A stretch of DNA of 64,000 nucleotides from Chitinophaga sp. CB10 (GTDB lineage: Bacteria > Bacteroidota > Bacteroidia > Chitinophagales > Chitinophagaceae), in NCBI GenBank assembly GCA_001870995.2, contig MLAV02000002.1, positions 372,001 through 436,000 of the forward strand, read 5' to 3'. Shown here piece by piece: positions 50,730 through 59,753 of the stretch. A model generated the notes under the pieces. It saw only the letters and a program-made list of their open reading frames with translations. It had not been told where the DNA came from and did no database searches. The translations under genes and the position numbers were made by a program. Positions within the stretch are counted from its first letter, which is position 1. The number at the start of each line of letters is the position of its first letter.

Positions 50730-53700
50730 TTAGAATTTTGCACGCACGCCAATGCTGTAGGTTCTTGGAATCGGAACAGTACCGAAGTCGATACCACGCA
50801 GCAGGGTACTTTGCCCGGCGGCATTCACTTCCGGATCATATCCCTTGTAGTTATCCCATGATACCAGGTTACGGCCGCTGGCCATCACCGTCAGGTCGCT
50901 GAATCCTTTGATCTTTCCGAAATTATAGGAGAGTGAAACTTCACGCAGTTTTACGAAGGAACCATCGTCGATCCTGAATTCCTGTATCTGGTACACGCCA
51001 TTGATGTAACCGCGCGGCAGCTGGCCCAGGTCCTCTGCTTCCGCCACTTTACCGTTATCCACGCCCTGGCGGGTCCTGTAATCGGCGTTAAACACATCCA
51101 CGCCCTGTACGATATCCAGCTGGGTATGCAGGCTGAGGTTCTTCCAGGTGAAATCGTTCGTGATGGTAGAGGTATAATCCGGGTTGGGATCGCCGATCTT
51201 TTTGTTCAGCACCGCGCCTGTTGGCAGGCCGTTGGCATCGCGGCCCGGCGTATAGGTCAGCGAGCTATTCTGCACGCCTCTTTCTGTCAACGGAATGCCA
51301 TTGGCATCCTTGATGATGTTGCCATTGTTATCCCTCGCATAGAAAGCGCCGTAGAAGAAGCCGATAGGCTCGTTCTGCGCAATACTTACACTGGCGCCGC
51401 CAATGTTGTTATACAGGATCAGCCCACCGCCGATATCAGTCGCTTTATTCCGGTTCCTGTTGAAGATGCCGGTGAAATCCCACCTGAAGGATTTGGTTTT
51501 TACCGGCGTGGCATTGAATACTATTTCAATACCATTGTTCTCCAGGGTACCGATGTTTGCCTGGTAGGAGGTGAAACCATCCGTAGGCGCGATCGCCCTG
51601 GCAATCAACAGGTCTTTTACCTTCTTGCGGTAGTAGTTAACGCTTAAGCCTATACGATCACCCAGGAAAGCCATGTCTGTACCAAATTCCAGCTCCTGCT
51701 GCCTTTCCGGTTTCACGTTCGGGTCGGTCAGCGTCAGGGGCGACTGGAAGGCAGATGCGCCGATGAATGGGGATGCCGCATAGGTATTGAACCTTGCATA
51801 AGCCGGAATACCGGTGAGGTTGCCGGATTCGCCATAAGCTGCCCTGAGCTTCAGGAAGGTCCACCATTTGGCAATGTTGGCATTCTTCCAGAAGTCCGCG
51901 CCAGACAGCACGTAGCTGCCGCTCAGCTTACTGTACACCTGGTTGCGCGCATCCTTTCCGAATACGGAAGAACCATCCACGCGCAGCGCGCCGGTGATAA
52001 ACAACTGGTCCTTATATTTAAAGTTCTGCTGAATGAATTCGCCGGCAATGCTCAGCTCTGTACGCTGATCTTCACCGGGAATAATGGTAGCCGCTTTGCT
52101 GGCGCTCTGCACAAATGGCGGCAGCCCTCTACCCTGGATCAGGGTATAATGCATGCGCTGGTATTGTACGGAATAACCTACCTGCGTTACAGAGGAGAAG
52201 TCTTTGCTGATCTGTGCATTGTAAGTCGCGTTTACATCATGGTTGATCATGAACGACACGTTGCTGGCCGCACTCGCATACCCGTTCAGTGTAGGGTTCA
52301 GCGTGGCGCCGCCGCCATAGAAGCCGGTGCTTACGTTATAAGCAAACGGCGGGATGTAGGTTGTACCGTTCTGGGTATAGTTATCGATACCCATTTTGTA
52401 ATCGATGCTCAGGTTCTTGATCGGTTTGATAGACAAACCTGCGCCGGCAATCACACGGCCCACCCTTTGCCCCTGCTGGAAGTCTTCAATAATAGACACC
52501 GGGTTTACGCGCCCCAGGTTGCCCACTTTCATCAGGTTGCCGATAGCATCCCTTTTGTGGATATCGTAATAGTTACCAATGATGGTAACGGAGTTCATCG
52601 GTGAATAGAAGGTATTACCATCGGGCTTTTCGTTGGATTTGCTATACACATAGTTCATGGAACCGTTAAAGCTGAGCCATTTGGTAATCTCCTGGTCCAG
52701 GTTGAGGCGGAAGCTGTAGCGATTGAAATCGGTGTTCCGGATGATACCCTGGTTGTACATATAACTGGCGGAAGCAAAGTACTTCGTTTTGTCTTTTCCG
52801 CCGGCTACGGACACGTTGTTATCAGTGCCCACCCCGGTACGGAAAATATAATCCTGGAAGTCGTAACGGTTCACCGGCGTGGTGTTGGTAGCCAGTGGCG
52901 GCGTACCGATCAGGTTCTGGGTGGATTCGTTCGGATCGCCCCCAAATTTCAACGGCGCCCTATTCACTTCCAGCTTCTTACGGATTTCGTTGATATTAAA
53001 ACTGGTGGAGAAATTAACTACCGGTTTACCCTCTGCGCCGCGTTTGGTGAAAATCTGCACTACGCCGGCATTTGCGCGGGAGCCATAGATGGCTGCGGCC
53101 GCTGCGCCGTTCAACACCTCGATGCGTTCTATATCCGCAGGGTTGATATCCGCCATACGGTTCTGGCCAATCGTACCTACGGTGGTACCGCCGGTGTAGT
53201 TAGGGTCCGTATTGGTAACGCGGGTGGTGCTGTTATCGATGATCACGCCGTCAATGATATACAAAGGTTCGGAGGAACCGCTGATTGTACTGATACCACG
53301 CAGCCTAACGGACATAGCTCCGGACGGATCGCCGGAGTTCTGGATGATCTGCGCACCGGCTGTTTTACCCTGCAGCGCCGTCAGCACGTTGCTGGTAGCG
53401 CCTTTATCCAGTGCGTCCGCCTTTACGGAACTGATATAGCTACCCAGCTGCCGCCTGGTAGTACCGGCGGAGGTACCGGTAACGATGACCTCATCCAGTT
53501 TGGATACGTCTTCCGTCAGCCTGGCGTCTGCCGTAGCGCTGCCGCTGGCCGTAACGTTCACCTGCCTTTGCTGTTGCTTGAAACCGATCCCGGAAAACAC
53601 CAGTGTATAAGCGCCTGCGGGCTGTGTCAGCCGGATGCTGTATTTACCGTCTGCATCCGTTTGCGCACCCTGGTTGGTGTTTCTTACTGCAACGGTAATA

Positions 53701-53843
53701 CCGGGCAATGGGTTTCCTTTTTCATCAGAAACCTTTCCCGAAATAACGAATTGCGCGGATGCTGCCAGGGACATAAAGCAGCATAGCAGAAAGAGCAACA
53801 TGGTGCGCGGACACGCTGCCCATTTGAGTCGGAGCAATTTCAT
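50730..53843 (-). CDS. SusC/RagA TonB-linked transporter (pair 3)
   Basis: A 1037-residue outer-membrane pore. Signal peptide (RTMLLFLLCCFMSLAASAQ, about 14-32) with a basic start; CarboxypepD_reg-like domain (about 33-110, ISGKVSDEKGNPLPGITV); plug with the EPLYIIDGVIIDNSTTRV motif (about 190-207) and RIEVLNGAAAAAIYGSRANA; barrel ending YSIGVRAKF. No STN domain, so no FecR coupling; regulation is more likely by the adjacent DeoR protein. Substrate probably the oligosaccharide released by the GH9-CE4 enzyme of the same cluster. Confidence 0.95.
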   Translation of the reverse strand: MKLLRLKWAACPRTMLLFLLCCFMSLAASAQFVISGKVSDEKGNPLPGITVAVRNTNQGAQTDADGKYSIRLTQPAGAYTLVFSGIGFKQQQRQVNVTASGSATADARLTEDVSKLDEVIVTGTSAGTTRRQLGSYISSVKADALDKGATSNVLTALQGKTAGAQIIQNSGDPSGAMSVRLRGISTISGSSEPLYIIDGVIIDNSTTRVTNTDPNYTGGTTVGTIGQNRMADINPADIERIEVLNGAAAAAIYGSRANAGVVQIFTKRGAEGKPVVNFSTSFNINEIRKKLEVNRAPLKFGGDPNESTQNLIGTPPLATNTTPVNRYDFQDYIFRTGVGTDNNVSVAGGKDKTKYFASASYMYNQGIIRNTDFNRYSFRLNLDQEITKWLSFNGSMNYVYSKSNEKPDGNTFYSPMNSVTIIGNYYDIHKRDAIGNLMKVGNLGRVNPVSIIEDFQQGQRVGRVIAGAGLSIKPIKNLSIDYKMGIDNYTQNGTTYIPPFAYNVSTGFYGGGATLNPTLNGYASAASNVSFMINHDVNATYNAQISKDFSSVTQVGYSVQYQRMHYTLIQGRGLPPFVQSASKAATIIPGEDQRTELSIAGEFIQQNFKYKDQLFITGALRVDGSSVFGKDARNQVYSKLSGSYVLSGADFWKNANIAKWWTFLKLRAAYGESGNLTGIPAYARFNTYAASPFIGASAFQSPLTLTDPNVKPERQQELEFGTDMAFLGDRIGLSVNYYRKKVKDLLIARAIAPTDGFTSYQANIGTLENNGIEIVFNATPVKTKSFRWDFTGIFNRNRNKATDIGGGLILYNNIGGASVSIAQNEPIGFFYGAFYARDNNGNIIKDANGIPLTERGVQNSSLTYTPGRDANGLPTGAVLNKKIGDPNPDYTSTITNDFTWKNLSLHTQLDIVQGVDVFNADYRTRQGVDNGKVAEAEDLGQLPRGYINGVYQIQEFRIDDGSFVKLREVSLSYNFGKIKGFSDLTVMASGRNLVSWDNYKGYDPEVNAAGQSTLLRGIDFGTVPIPRTYSIGVRAKF

Positions 53844-53944
53844 AATTGTTGTTTAGACTTGTTGATAAATGGGTATCCTATAACCCGTTCCAGGCAAAGC
53901 TTCTGGTCACATTCGAATAGTTGGGCAATTACAGGTGGCTTCCA

Positions 53945-54691
53945 TTATAGAATTTTTACTCCCTTCTTGCCGTACGGTATTAATTTCTTTGCCTTTGGCT
54001 GTAATTCCGTTATGATAATATCTATTGCATCAATATCACAGACCTTCAGCCTGTCTGCTGTATCTACCTTTTCTGAAATGGAGAGGGCTACCACTTTCCT
54101 GGAGGTGGCAATCATCGCCTTCTTTACCTGCACTACCTCCCAGTCGTTATCCGTCAGCCCCGCTTCCGCATCTATCGCATTCACCCCGAGGAAACAGAGG
54201 TCCGCACGGATATTCATGATTTTGGTGATGGCTTCCCCGCCCACGGTGATCTTACTGTCCTTTGCCAGCTTATCTCCTATTACAATTACTTCAATGTTTG
54301 GATGGTTGGCATATTCAAAGGCCGCCGGCAAACTCACCGTTATAAACGTAGCGCGCAAGTCTTCCGGCAACATTCTCGCCATTTCCATGATGGTAGTGCC
54401 TCCGGTGGTCAGTACAAACATCCCGTCCTGTATCAGCTGCACGGCTTTCATCGCGATGATGCGTTTTTCTGCGGCCGCATATACGTCGTGGGAGGCGATG
54501 CCATCGCGGTACGACTTCGATAATGCCCCACCATGTACTTTCAGAATTTTTCCTTCCCGGGCCAGTTCGGTAAGATCCCTGCGGATAGTGTCCTCCGATA
54601 CCTGCAGCTGCTCGCTCAGATGGGAGGATAAAACCTTGTTATGCAGGTTTACCTGATGGAGTATGATGGCCTGGCGTTCTTCTTTTAACAT
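53945..54691 (-). CDS. DeoR/GlpR family transcriptional regulator
   Basis: A 248-residue regulator from ATG 54691 (MLKEERQAIILHQVN, the usual DeoR start). Helix-turn-helix: SSHLSEQLQVSEDTIRRDLT and LAREGKILKVHGGAL (about 22-56). The C-terminal sensor (about 75-230) has DGMFVLTTGGTTIMEMARML and DLCFLGVNAID, typical of phosphosugar binding. An in-frame ATG at 54730 lies 5 bases after a -7 box, so a leaderless product with 13 more residues is also possible. It lies between the GH9 gene and SusC, and may control both. Confidence 0.9.
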   Translation of the reverse strand: MLKEERQAIILHQVNLHNKVLSSHLSEQLQVSEDTIRRDLTELAREGKILKVHGGALSKSYRDGIASHDVYAAAEKRIIAMKAVQLIQDGMFVLTTGGTTIMEMARMLPEDLRATFITVSLPAAFEYANHPNIEVIVIGDKLAKDSKITVGGEAITKIMNIRADLCFLGVNAIDAEAGLTDNDWEVVQVKKAMIATSRKVVALSISEKVDTADRLKVCDIDAIDIIITELQPKAKKLIPYGKKGVKIL

Positions 54692-54735
54692 GGATACGAA
54701 TCTTCCGTCAAATTCGGCAAAAAAATGCATGAATC

Positions 54736-54762
54736 CAAATATAAAACCGCAAATTTTTGCGG
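54736..54762 (-). promoter_or_regulatory. DeoR promoter merged with terminator-like inverted repeat
   Basis: The minus-strand -7 box TATATTTG covers 54743-54736. Directly upstream is the perfect inverted repeat CCGCAAA-AA-TTTGCGG (54762-54747), followed on the minus strand by TTTTAT. It can serve both as the GH9 terminator (14 bases after its stop) and as an operator over the deoR promoter. Confidence 0.55.
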
Positions 54763-54775
54763 GTTCGTGCCGGAA

Positions 54776-57247
54776 TTAGGGTTGCAGCAATTCGTCTACC
54801 CGCACAAAACGGTAACCTTTTGCTTTTAACCTGCCGATTAATGCAGGAATTTTGGGGTAAAACTTATCCGTACGCCGCGGATCCGTACCAATATGTAATA
54901 AGAGCATAAAGCCGTTGAGCCCTTGTTCCTGTCCGTTTTCATATGCCAGCACGGAATTGAATATCTCCCCGCTGCCGATATAATTTTTTAAACCCGGATA
55001 GGTATAATCCGCATTGGAACGGGTACCCGGGGTGAACGACACGAGCTGCAGCCCTTCGGCCTTCGCCCAATCGGCCACGCGCTGGTTGTACCACTCATAC
55101 GGAGGCAGGAAATACGGCGCCTGCGCCCGGGAGATGCCCGCCTTTTCCAGCTCCCGGTAAGCGTTTTGCAGATCCACCCCGAACGAATCCCGGGTTACCA
55201 GCATGCTATCCCGGTTTGCCCAGTCGCAATACAGCAAATGCTTATCGGAGTGCGTACCTAAATAATGCCCATCCCGCTTTAATTGTTGAATCACCTGCGG
55301 AAATTGGCGGTAAAAATTTCCCGTCAGGAAAAAGGAAGCATGCACGCCGGCTGCTTTAAGGCTTTTTATGATAGCGGCAGCGCCGTCCGCAAACTCATCG
55401 CCGGTAAACACCAGGGCCAGTTTTTTCTCCCCGCTGTTCCCCCGGATAACTGCGCCGGCACTCACGGTGCGCTCCTGCGGCGCTTCCCCGGCCATGGCTG
55501 CCAGCAGGTACACCAGGGAGGCCGTTCCGTCCATCGTGGGTTCATTGGTGCTGTAATCGCCCACATCGTCATGATACACGGCCAGGCCGCTCTGGAATGC
55601 GGCATATTCATCCGGCTCCGATAATTTAATGCCGATCAGGTTTTGATAAATCGCCGTGTACACCGGCCCGTCCACCAATCCGCCGTCTACCGGTAACTTC
55701 CCTACGAAACTGAAGGCCGCATGCGGGTCCGCCGGATAATCGCCATTGCCCGGCAAACCGTACACCATGCTCGTGCCCCAGGGGTTGCAGCCAAACAGCC
55801 AGTCCACATTCGCCTGTTCCAGTTCGCGGAAAGCCTGGTCGTTTGTCAGCTGCCGGTACCAGTAGCATTGCATCGCAAAGGAAACCGTCAGGTTGTTGCT
55901 GCACCAGATGAAAGGGATGGCGCGGTAAAACGCATTGCCGGCGGCCTTTTTCCACACGCGGTCAATACCTTCCCGGTAATAGCCGGTCACGGTCTTGCGT
56001 TCCGCCGCCGGCAACGACTTCGCCAGTTCGTAATGCCCGAGGTTAATAAACGGGTACCACTGGTAATGGTTGGCTGTATCTTTTCCCAGCCAGGGCGTCA
56101 CCTTTTCCTGGCTGCTATATTGCAATGCGGCCTGCAGGTATTGCTGCTCCCGGGTTTGGCGGTACAGGCCGGCGGCTGCCAGCTCCATATCGTCCGTCCA
56201 GTTGTCTTCCGCATAGATGTAGGGGGATAAAACGGAGGCCGTTTGGCATACGCCCGGTTGCCGCACGCCCATCCGGTAGCTGGATAAGGCCCGCTCCCGC
56301 AGCAGTGCGGCAAAAGCGGGGTCGGTATCTTTATAAATGCCGGCAGCGAGGGAAAATGCGCTGGAAAATTTACCGGCCGTAGAGGCCACGCCGGTGGACT
56401 TGTTCTTATACTTTCCCAGTCCCTGCGGCTCGCCGGTGCAGAAGTACACGGGCCGTTCAAAACCTTTCCCGTAGAAAGGGTCTTCCTTAGGCAGCCGTAA
56501 CCCTTTGTGGTCGCGGTCGTCCGCAATCTGGTTAAACATGATATTCTCCGCCGGATGCATTTTCAGCAGCCATTGCAGGCCCCAGCGGGCTTCGTCCAGC
56601 ACGTCGCTCACCTGGTTGGCGCCGGGCAGGCCGTTGGCGGCGTAATGGTCGGAAAAAACCTGCGGGAAGTCGCGCCAGGCCACCAGCAGATGCCAGGTTG
56701 CATTGGCGGATGTAGTGACGTATTGCAGGTAATCGGTAGCATCGTGCCAGCCGCCGGCAACATCAATGCGGGTACTGTCCGGCATGGGGCCGTACATCGT
56801 ATAGCCGTCATGGGTATGGCAGCTGTCCCGCAGCACCGGGTTAAACCAGCTCCGCTGCTGGCGCATATAACGCAAACAAAAATCGGCCGCGCCGTTATAA
56901 ACGTCGTCGGCTATACGAAAATAGGGCGAGTAGGCGTTCCCTGCTTTGAGTCGGTAAGTGCCGTTTTTTTTATAGGGAGAAAAATTTAGTCGCGCGGTAT
57001 GAGTAAATGGCCCGTAAGCGCCATAATCTTTCCCGGCATGTGCCGTAAACACCGCCTTCCCTGATAGGGAGTCAATCAACTGGAAAACCCCTGGCAGCAT
57101 GTGCTCCTTCGTGCCAAATACCGCTACTTTGATACCGCCGGGTAAATACCCCAGCTGGTTGATGCGTATCCATTGCGTAGCCGGAGCCTGTGCTGTAACA
57201 AAATAAGACAGCCATACACCTATCCATGTAATTAATAGTTTCTTCAT
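54776..57247 (-). CDS. Glycoside hydrolase family 9 / polysaccharide deacetylase (CE4) fusion
   Basis: An 823-residue two-enzyme protein with signal peptide (KKLLITWIGVWLSYFVTAQ). An Ig-like CelD_N domain (about 25-112) leads a GH9 (alpha/alpha)6 barrel (about 120-590): DVAGGWHDATDY (162-173) holds the base Asp169/Asp172, GCNPWGTSMVYGLPGNGDYP is signature 1, and NEPTMDG holds the acid Glu569. From about 608 a NodB/CE4 domain follows: FTGDEF (Asp617), HSDKH (His666, His670) and LPPYEW. GH9 enzymes cut beta-1,4-glucans, or act as exo-glucosaminidases; together with a deacetylase, chito-oligosaccharides are a reasonable guess. First of the PUL-like cluster. Confidence 0.93.
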   Translation of the reverse strand: MKKLLITWIGVWLSYFVTAQAPATQWIRINQLGYLPGGIKVAVFGTKEHMLPGVFQLIDSLSGKAVFTAHAGKDYGAYGPFTHTARLNFSPYKKNGTYRLKAGNAYSPYFRIADDVYNGAADFCLRYMRQQRSWFNPVLRDSCHTHDGYTMYGPMPDSTRIDVAGGWHDATDYLQYVTTSANATWHLLVAWRDFPQVFSDHYAANGLPGANQVSDVLDEARWGLQWLLKMHPAENIMFNQIADDRDHKGLRLPKEDPFYGKGFERPVYFCTGEPQGLGKYKNKSTGVASTAGKFSSAFSLAAGIYKDTDPAFAALLRERALSSYRMGVRQPGVCQTASVLSPYIYAEDNWTDDMELAAAGLYRQTREQQYLQAALQYSSQEKVTPWLGKDTANHYQWYPFINLGHYELAKSLPAAERKTVTGYYREGIDRVWKKAAGNAFYRAIPFIWCSNNLTVSFAMQCYWYRQLTNDQAFRELEQANVDWLFGCNPWGTSMVYGLPGNGDYPADPHAAFSFVGKLPVDGGLVDGPVYTAIYQNLIGIKLSEPDEYAAFQSGLAVYHDDVGDYSTNEPTMDGTASLVYLLAAMAGEAPQERTVSAGAVIRGNSGEKKLALVFTGDEFADGAAAIIKSLKAAGVHASFFLTGNFYRQFPQVIQQLKRDGHYLGTHSDKHLLYCDWANRDSMLVTRDSFGVDLQNAYRELEKAGISRAQAPYFLPPYEWYNQRVADWAKAEGLQLVSFTPGTRSNADYTYPGLKNYIGSGEIFNSVLAYENGQEQGLNGFMLLLHIGTDPRRTDKFYPKIPALIGRLKAKGYRFVRVDELLQP

Positions 57248-57264
57248 AAGCGTGCGTGGGTTGG

Positions 57265-57292
57265 GTGAATAAAGCTATAAAAACTTATTCAC
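57265..57292. promoter_or_regulatory. Inverted repeat upstream of the GH9-CE4 gene
   Basis: GTGAATAA (57265-57272) and TTATTCAC (57285-57292) with 12 bases between them lie 18-45 bases upstream of the GH9 start. A similar imperfect repeat is at 24119-24149. Possible operator; regulator unknown. Confidence 0.4.
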
Positions 57293-57331
57293 TTGCACTT
57301 TGCACAAAACGAATTACACGGCTGGCAGCCT

Positions 57332-58477
57332 TTACCACTTCAGGTGGTAGAGGAATTCCATTTGTTGCTGGGTTATGCGGTGGGGGATCATGCGCACGAT
57401 CATATCCCGCAGGCCTGTTGCCAGCGCGCCTTTCCAGTTGGTGACCTGCGCCAGCCGCCAGGACATGCCTACTACTTTATGCACGCGCGCCATGCGACTA
57501 TCCTGGTATTTTTTAAATGCGTCCGTAATGGTTTTCTCCTGCTTCAGGCAGCGGGCCAGCATCAGCGCGTCCTCTATGGCCTGGCTGGCGCCCTGGCCCA
57601 GGTTGGGGGTGGTAGCGTGGCAGGCGTCGCCGAGCAGCACCACTTTATCTTTATACCAGGCGTCAATGGGTTTAAAATCGTACAAATCCGCATGCAGCAG
57701 CATATCCGGCGTGATGGCCGCTACTACCTCCTGCGTCCGCTCGCTGAAGTGAGCTAATTCCTTTTTCATGAAAGCGATGGCGGCCTCGCCGGTAAACGCC
57801 TGCCCTGCCGGCATTTTTTTGGTAAACCAGAAATACACGCGATCTCCGTCCACCTGCATGTAAGAGGCGCGGAGCCCGTTGCCGTTGCCCCATACTTCGG
57901 TGGCGTTCTTTTGTTCTTCCGGGGTTAACGTCATGGGAATGATAGCGCGCCAGCAGGTTTGGCCGGAGTAGCGGTAAGTGGCCGGCGCCACGTATTTTTC
58001 CCGCACGGTGGAGCGGATGCCGTCCGCACCGATGAGAAGGTCCGCCGTGGCGGTGCTGCCATCTTCAAAATAGGCCACTACGCCATGCGGATGATGTTCC
58101 AGCCGCTCAAACCTTTTGCCCCAGCGTACGGGCTGCTGCGCTGCCTGCAGGAGTTCTTGCTGCAGGGTTGCCCGGTGCAGCAGGTGCGCGCCCTGCCCAT
58201 AACGCTGACGGATATACGCATTGCTTACTTGTTGCAGTACTTTCCCTTTGTAATTGCTTACGAAAATATTTTCCGGGAAGATGGACACCCGGCGGATGGC
58301 TTCGCCTACTCCCAGCCGCTCATATACCGTCATGGCGTTGCCTCCCAGCATGATGCCGGCGCCTACGGCCCGGCATTCCGGGGCCGCCTCATAAATATCG
58401 TAATCAATTCCCTGCTGTTGCAGCGCAATGGCGGTAGTGAGTCCGCCGATACCGGCGCCGATGATGATCGCTTTCAT
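57332..58477 (-). CDS. FAD-dependent monooxygenase (aromatic hydroxylase type)
   Basis: A 381-residue group A flavoprotein monooxygenase. FAD-binding GxGxxG is GAGIGG (7-12), the DG motif is LLIGADGIRS (about 148-157), and the GD motif is VVLLGDACHATTPNLGQGAS (about 281-300). NAD(P)H is taken up without a separate domain in this group. The closest types hydroxylate aromatic rings or modify antibiotics (TetX-like); no substrate can be assigned. ATG 58477 (MKAIIIGAGIGG) is the usual start; ATG 58489 is also possible. It is divergent from the SRPBCC gene. Confidence 0.92.
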   Translation of the reverse strand: MKAIIIGAGIGGLTTAIALQQQGIDYDIYEAAPECRAVGAGIMLGGNAMTVYERLGVGEAIRRVSIFPENIFVSNYKGKVLQQVSNAYIRQRYGQGAHLLHRATLQQELLQAAQQPVRWGKRFERLEHHPHGVVAYFEDGSTATADLLIGADGIRSTVREKYVAPATYRYSGQTCWRAIIPMTLTPEEQKNATEVWGNGNGLRASYMQVDGDRVYFWFTKKMPAGQAFTGEAAIAFMKKELAHFSERTQEVVAAITPDMLLHADLYDFKPIDAWYKDKVVLLGDACHATTPNLGQGASQAIEDALMLARCLKQEKTITDAFKKYQDSRMARVHKVVGMSWRLAQVTNWKGALATGLRDMIVRMIPHRITQQQMEFLYHLKW

Positions 58478-58499
58478 GGGTGGGTGCATTATTCCGCCG

Positions 58500-58507
58500 C
58501 AAAGGTA
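58500..58507 (-). promoter_or_regulatory. -7 box of the FAD monooxygenase gene
   Basis: TACCTTTG on the minus strand ends 10 bases before ATG 58489 and 22 before ATG 58477. Confidence 0.5.
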
Positions 58508-58566
58508 AGCCCCGGTTTTCAAATTAGTACATTTGACCTAATTTATTTTTATTTTTAACAAATCCA

Positions 58567-58574
58567 TAGCTTTG
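58567..58574 (+). promoter_or_regulatory. -7 box of the SRPBCC gene, 4 bases from ATG
   Basis: TAGCTTTG ends 4 bases before ATG 58579, predicting a leaderless mRNA. Confidence 0.55.
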
Positions 58575-58578
58575 GCGC

Positions 58579-58965
58579 ATGAAAGATTTCAAAAAGCATT
58601 TCATTGTACGCGCTGAGCCGGAAGAGGTATATGCAGCGCTTACCAACCCGGCAACCATTCAGCTTTGGAGCGGCGAAAAGGCCGTGATGAGCACCGAGCC
58701 CGGTTCTGAATTTTCGCTCTGGGAAGACAGTATTGTGGGCCGTAATCTCGAATTCGAAGCAGGCCGTAAGATTGTGCAGGAATGGTATTTCGGGGAGGAG
58801 GAAGCGGAAGCGCCGTCTATCGTCACGATCATATTGCACCCTTCCAAAAAGGGAACGGACGTGGAGCTGCGGCATACCAACATTCCGGACGAGGCGTTTG
58901 AAGATATCACAGAGGGCTGGACTACCCAGTACTTCGGCGCTATCATCGAGTTTTACGAGGATTAA
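58579..58965 (+). CDS. SRPBCC (START/AHSA1-like) domain protein
   Basis: A 128-residue protein with the helix-grip fold: the start HFIVRAEPEEVYAALTNPAT (about 7-26) and IQLWSG are typical of AHSA1/SRPBCC proteins, and the long C-terminal helix EDITEGWTTQYFGAIIEFYE (about 108-127) closes the ligand cavity. Such proteins bind hydrophobic ligands or, in the AHSA1 group, contact chaperones. Function here is unknown. It is divergent from the monooxygenase with about 100 bases between the starts, so a joint role is possible. Confidence 0.88.
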   Translation: MKDFKKHFIVRAEPEEVYAALTNPATIQLWSGEKAVMSTEPGSEFSLWEDSIVGRNLEFEAGRKIVQEWYFGEEEAEAPSIVTIILHPSKKGTDVELRHTNIPDEAFEDITEGWTTQYFGAIIEFYED

Positions 58966-58985
58966 GCGTTATCCGGGGAACTTAT

Positions 58986-59027
58986 AAAAAAGGCAAAAGG
59001 TTTTGTCATCCAACAAAACCCTTTGCC
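58986..59027. terminator. Bidirectional terminator between SRPBCC and SUKH genes
   Basis: GGCAAAAGGTTTTGT (from 58992) pairs with ACAAAACCCTTTGCC (one mismatch) around a short loop. A6 precedes it, giving the T-run for the minus-strand gene. Confidence 0.8.
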
Positions 59028-59046
59028 CCTGGTGTAATATTTTACG

Positions 59047-59688
59047 CTAAAACGCTTCCTGGTAAGGAAAGCTGCTATCCATCCACTCGAAGTTGATTTC
59101 TTTATCGAGGATATCTTTCAGTGCTGCATTCGTCAGGCTGCCTTTTTCATATACCTGCTCCAATATGGTAATCTGGCTGGCTGTCAGGTAAGGCTTGTGC
59201 GTTTCGAGCCATCGTTTACAGTTGGCTTTCATATCTCCCACTGACAACAAACCCGGATAATGCGGATCTATATCCGTTACCGCTTCCAGCATCTGAAGGA
59301 AAATAAAATCCTGCAGGTTTTTGGCCAATATACAGGCCTCATTTGAATCGTGCCATACCAGTACTACCGGCACATCTTCCCCATCCTGTAAATTGTAATA
59401 GAACGCAAACCAGTCGCCCGCTCCCGTGGTGGCAATCGGTACAAAACGGTGTACGGGATCGGCAAACAAAATGCCTTCTTCCAGGTAATCGGCCACGGAT
59501 GCGGTGTTGATCACTTCCAGGTCGTTTGCATACAACAGGAAAGGCGGGTTTTCCTGCAACTGCGGGAACACGCGCTGGTGCCAATCCGGACCAAAGGCGC
59601 CCCAGTTGAGCATACCGTCTGCATATAATTGTTTGTAAAGCGCAGGGTATCTAAAGTTGTATAAGTTTTCTATTTCTTCCAGCTGCAT
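59047..59688 (-). CDS. SMI1/KNR4 (SUKH) family protein
   Basis: A 213-residue soluble protein. The start LEEIENLYNFRYPALYKQLY (about 2-21) is the SUKH entry helix, FLLYANDLEVIN (about 50-61) and FVPIATTGAGDWFAFYYNLQ (about 82-101) are its strands, followed by VPVVLVWHDSNEA. SUKH proteins often serve as immunity proteins against nuclease or deaminase toxins; no toxin gene is near, so it is an orphan. ATG 59688 is preferred to TTG 59700. The metallophosphoesterase gene is 65 bases upstream on the same strand. Confidence 0.78.
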   Translation of the reverse strand: MQLEEIENLYNFRYPALYKQLYADGMLNWGAFGPDWHQRVFPQLQENPPFLLYANDLEVINTASVADYLEEGILFADPVHRFVPIATTGAGDWFAFYYNLQDGEDVPVVLVWHDSNEACILAKNLQDFIFLQMLEAVTDIDPHYPGLLSVGDMKANCKRWLETHKPYLTASQITILEQVYEKGSLTNAALKDILDKEINFEWMDSSFPYQEAF

Positions 59689-59753
59689 AGTATCAGGCAA
59701 TTCAACGGTTTTTCAGGTGCTGGCAAGATACTCACTTTCACGTGGAAAAGGGA

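Noticed and set aside
37149..57247. A single large polysaccharide-utilisation locus
   Set aside because: The FecR-controlled pair and the GH9/DeoR pair are separated by unrelated genes on the other strand and by terminators, so they are separate units.
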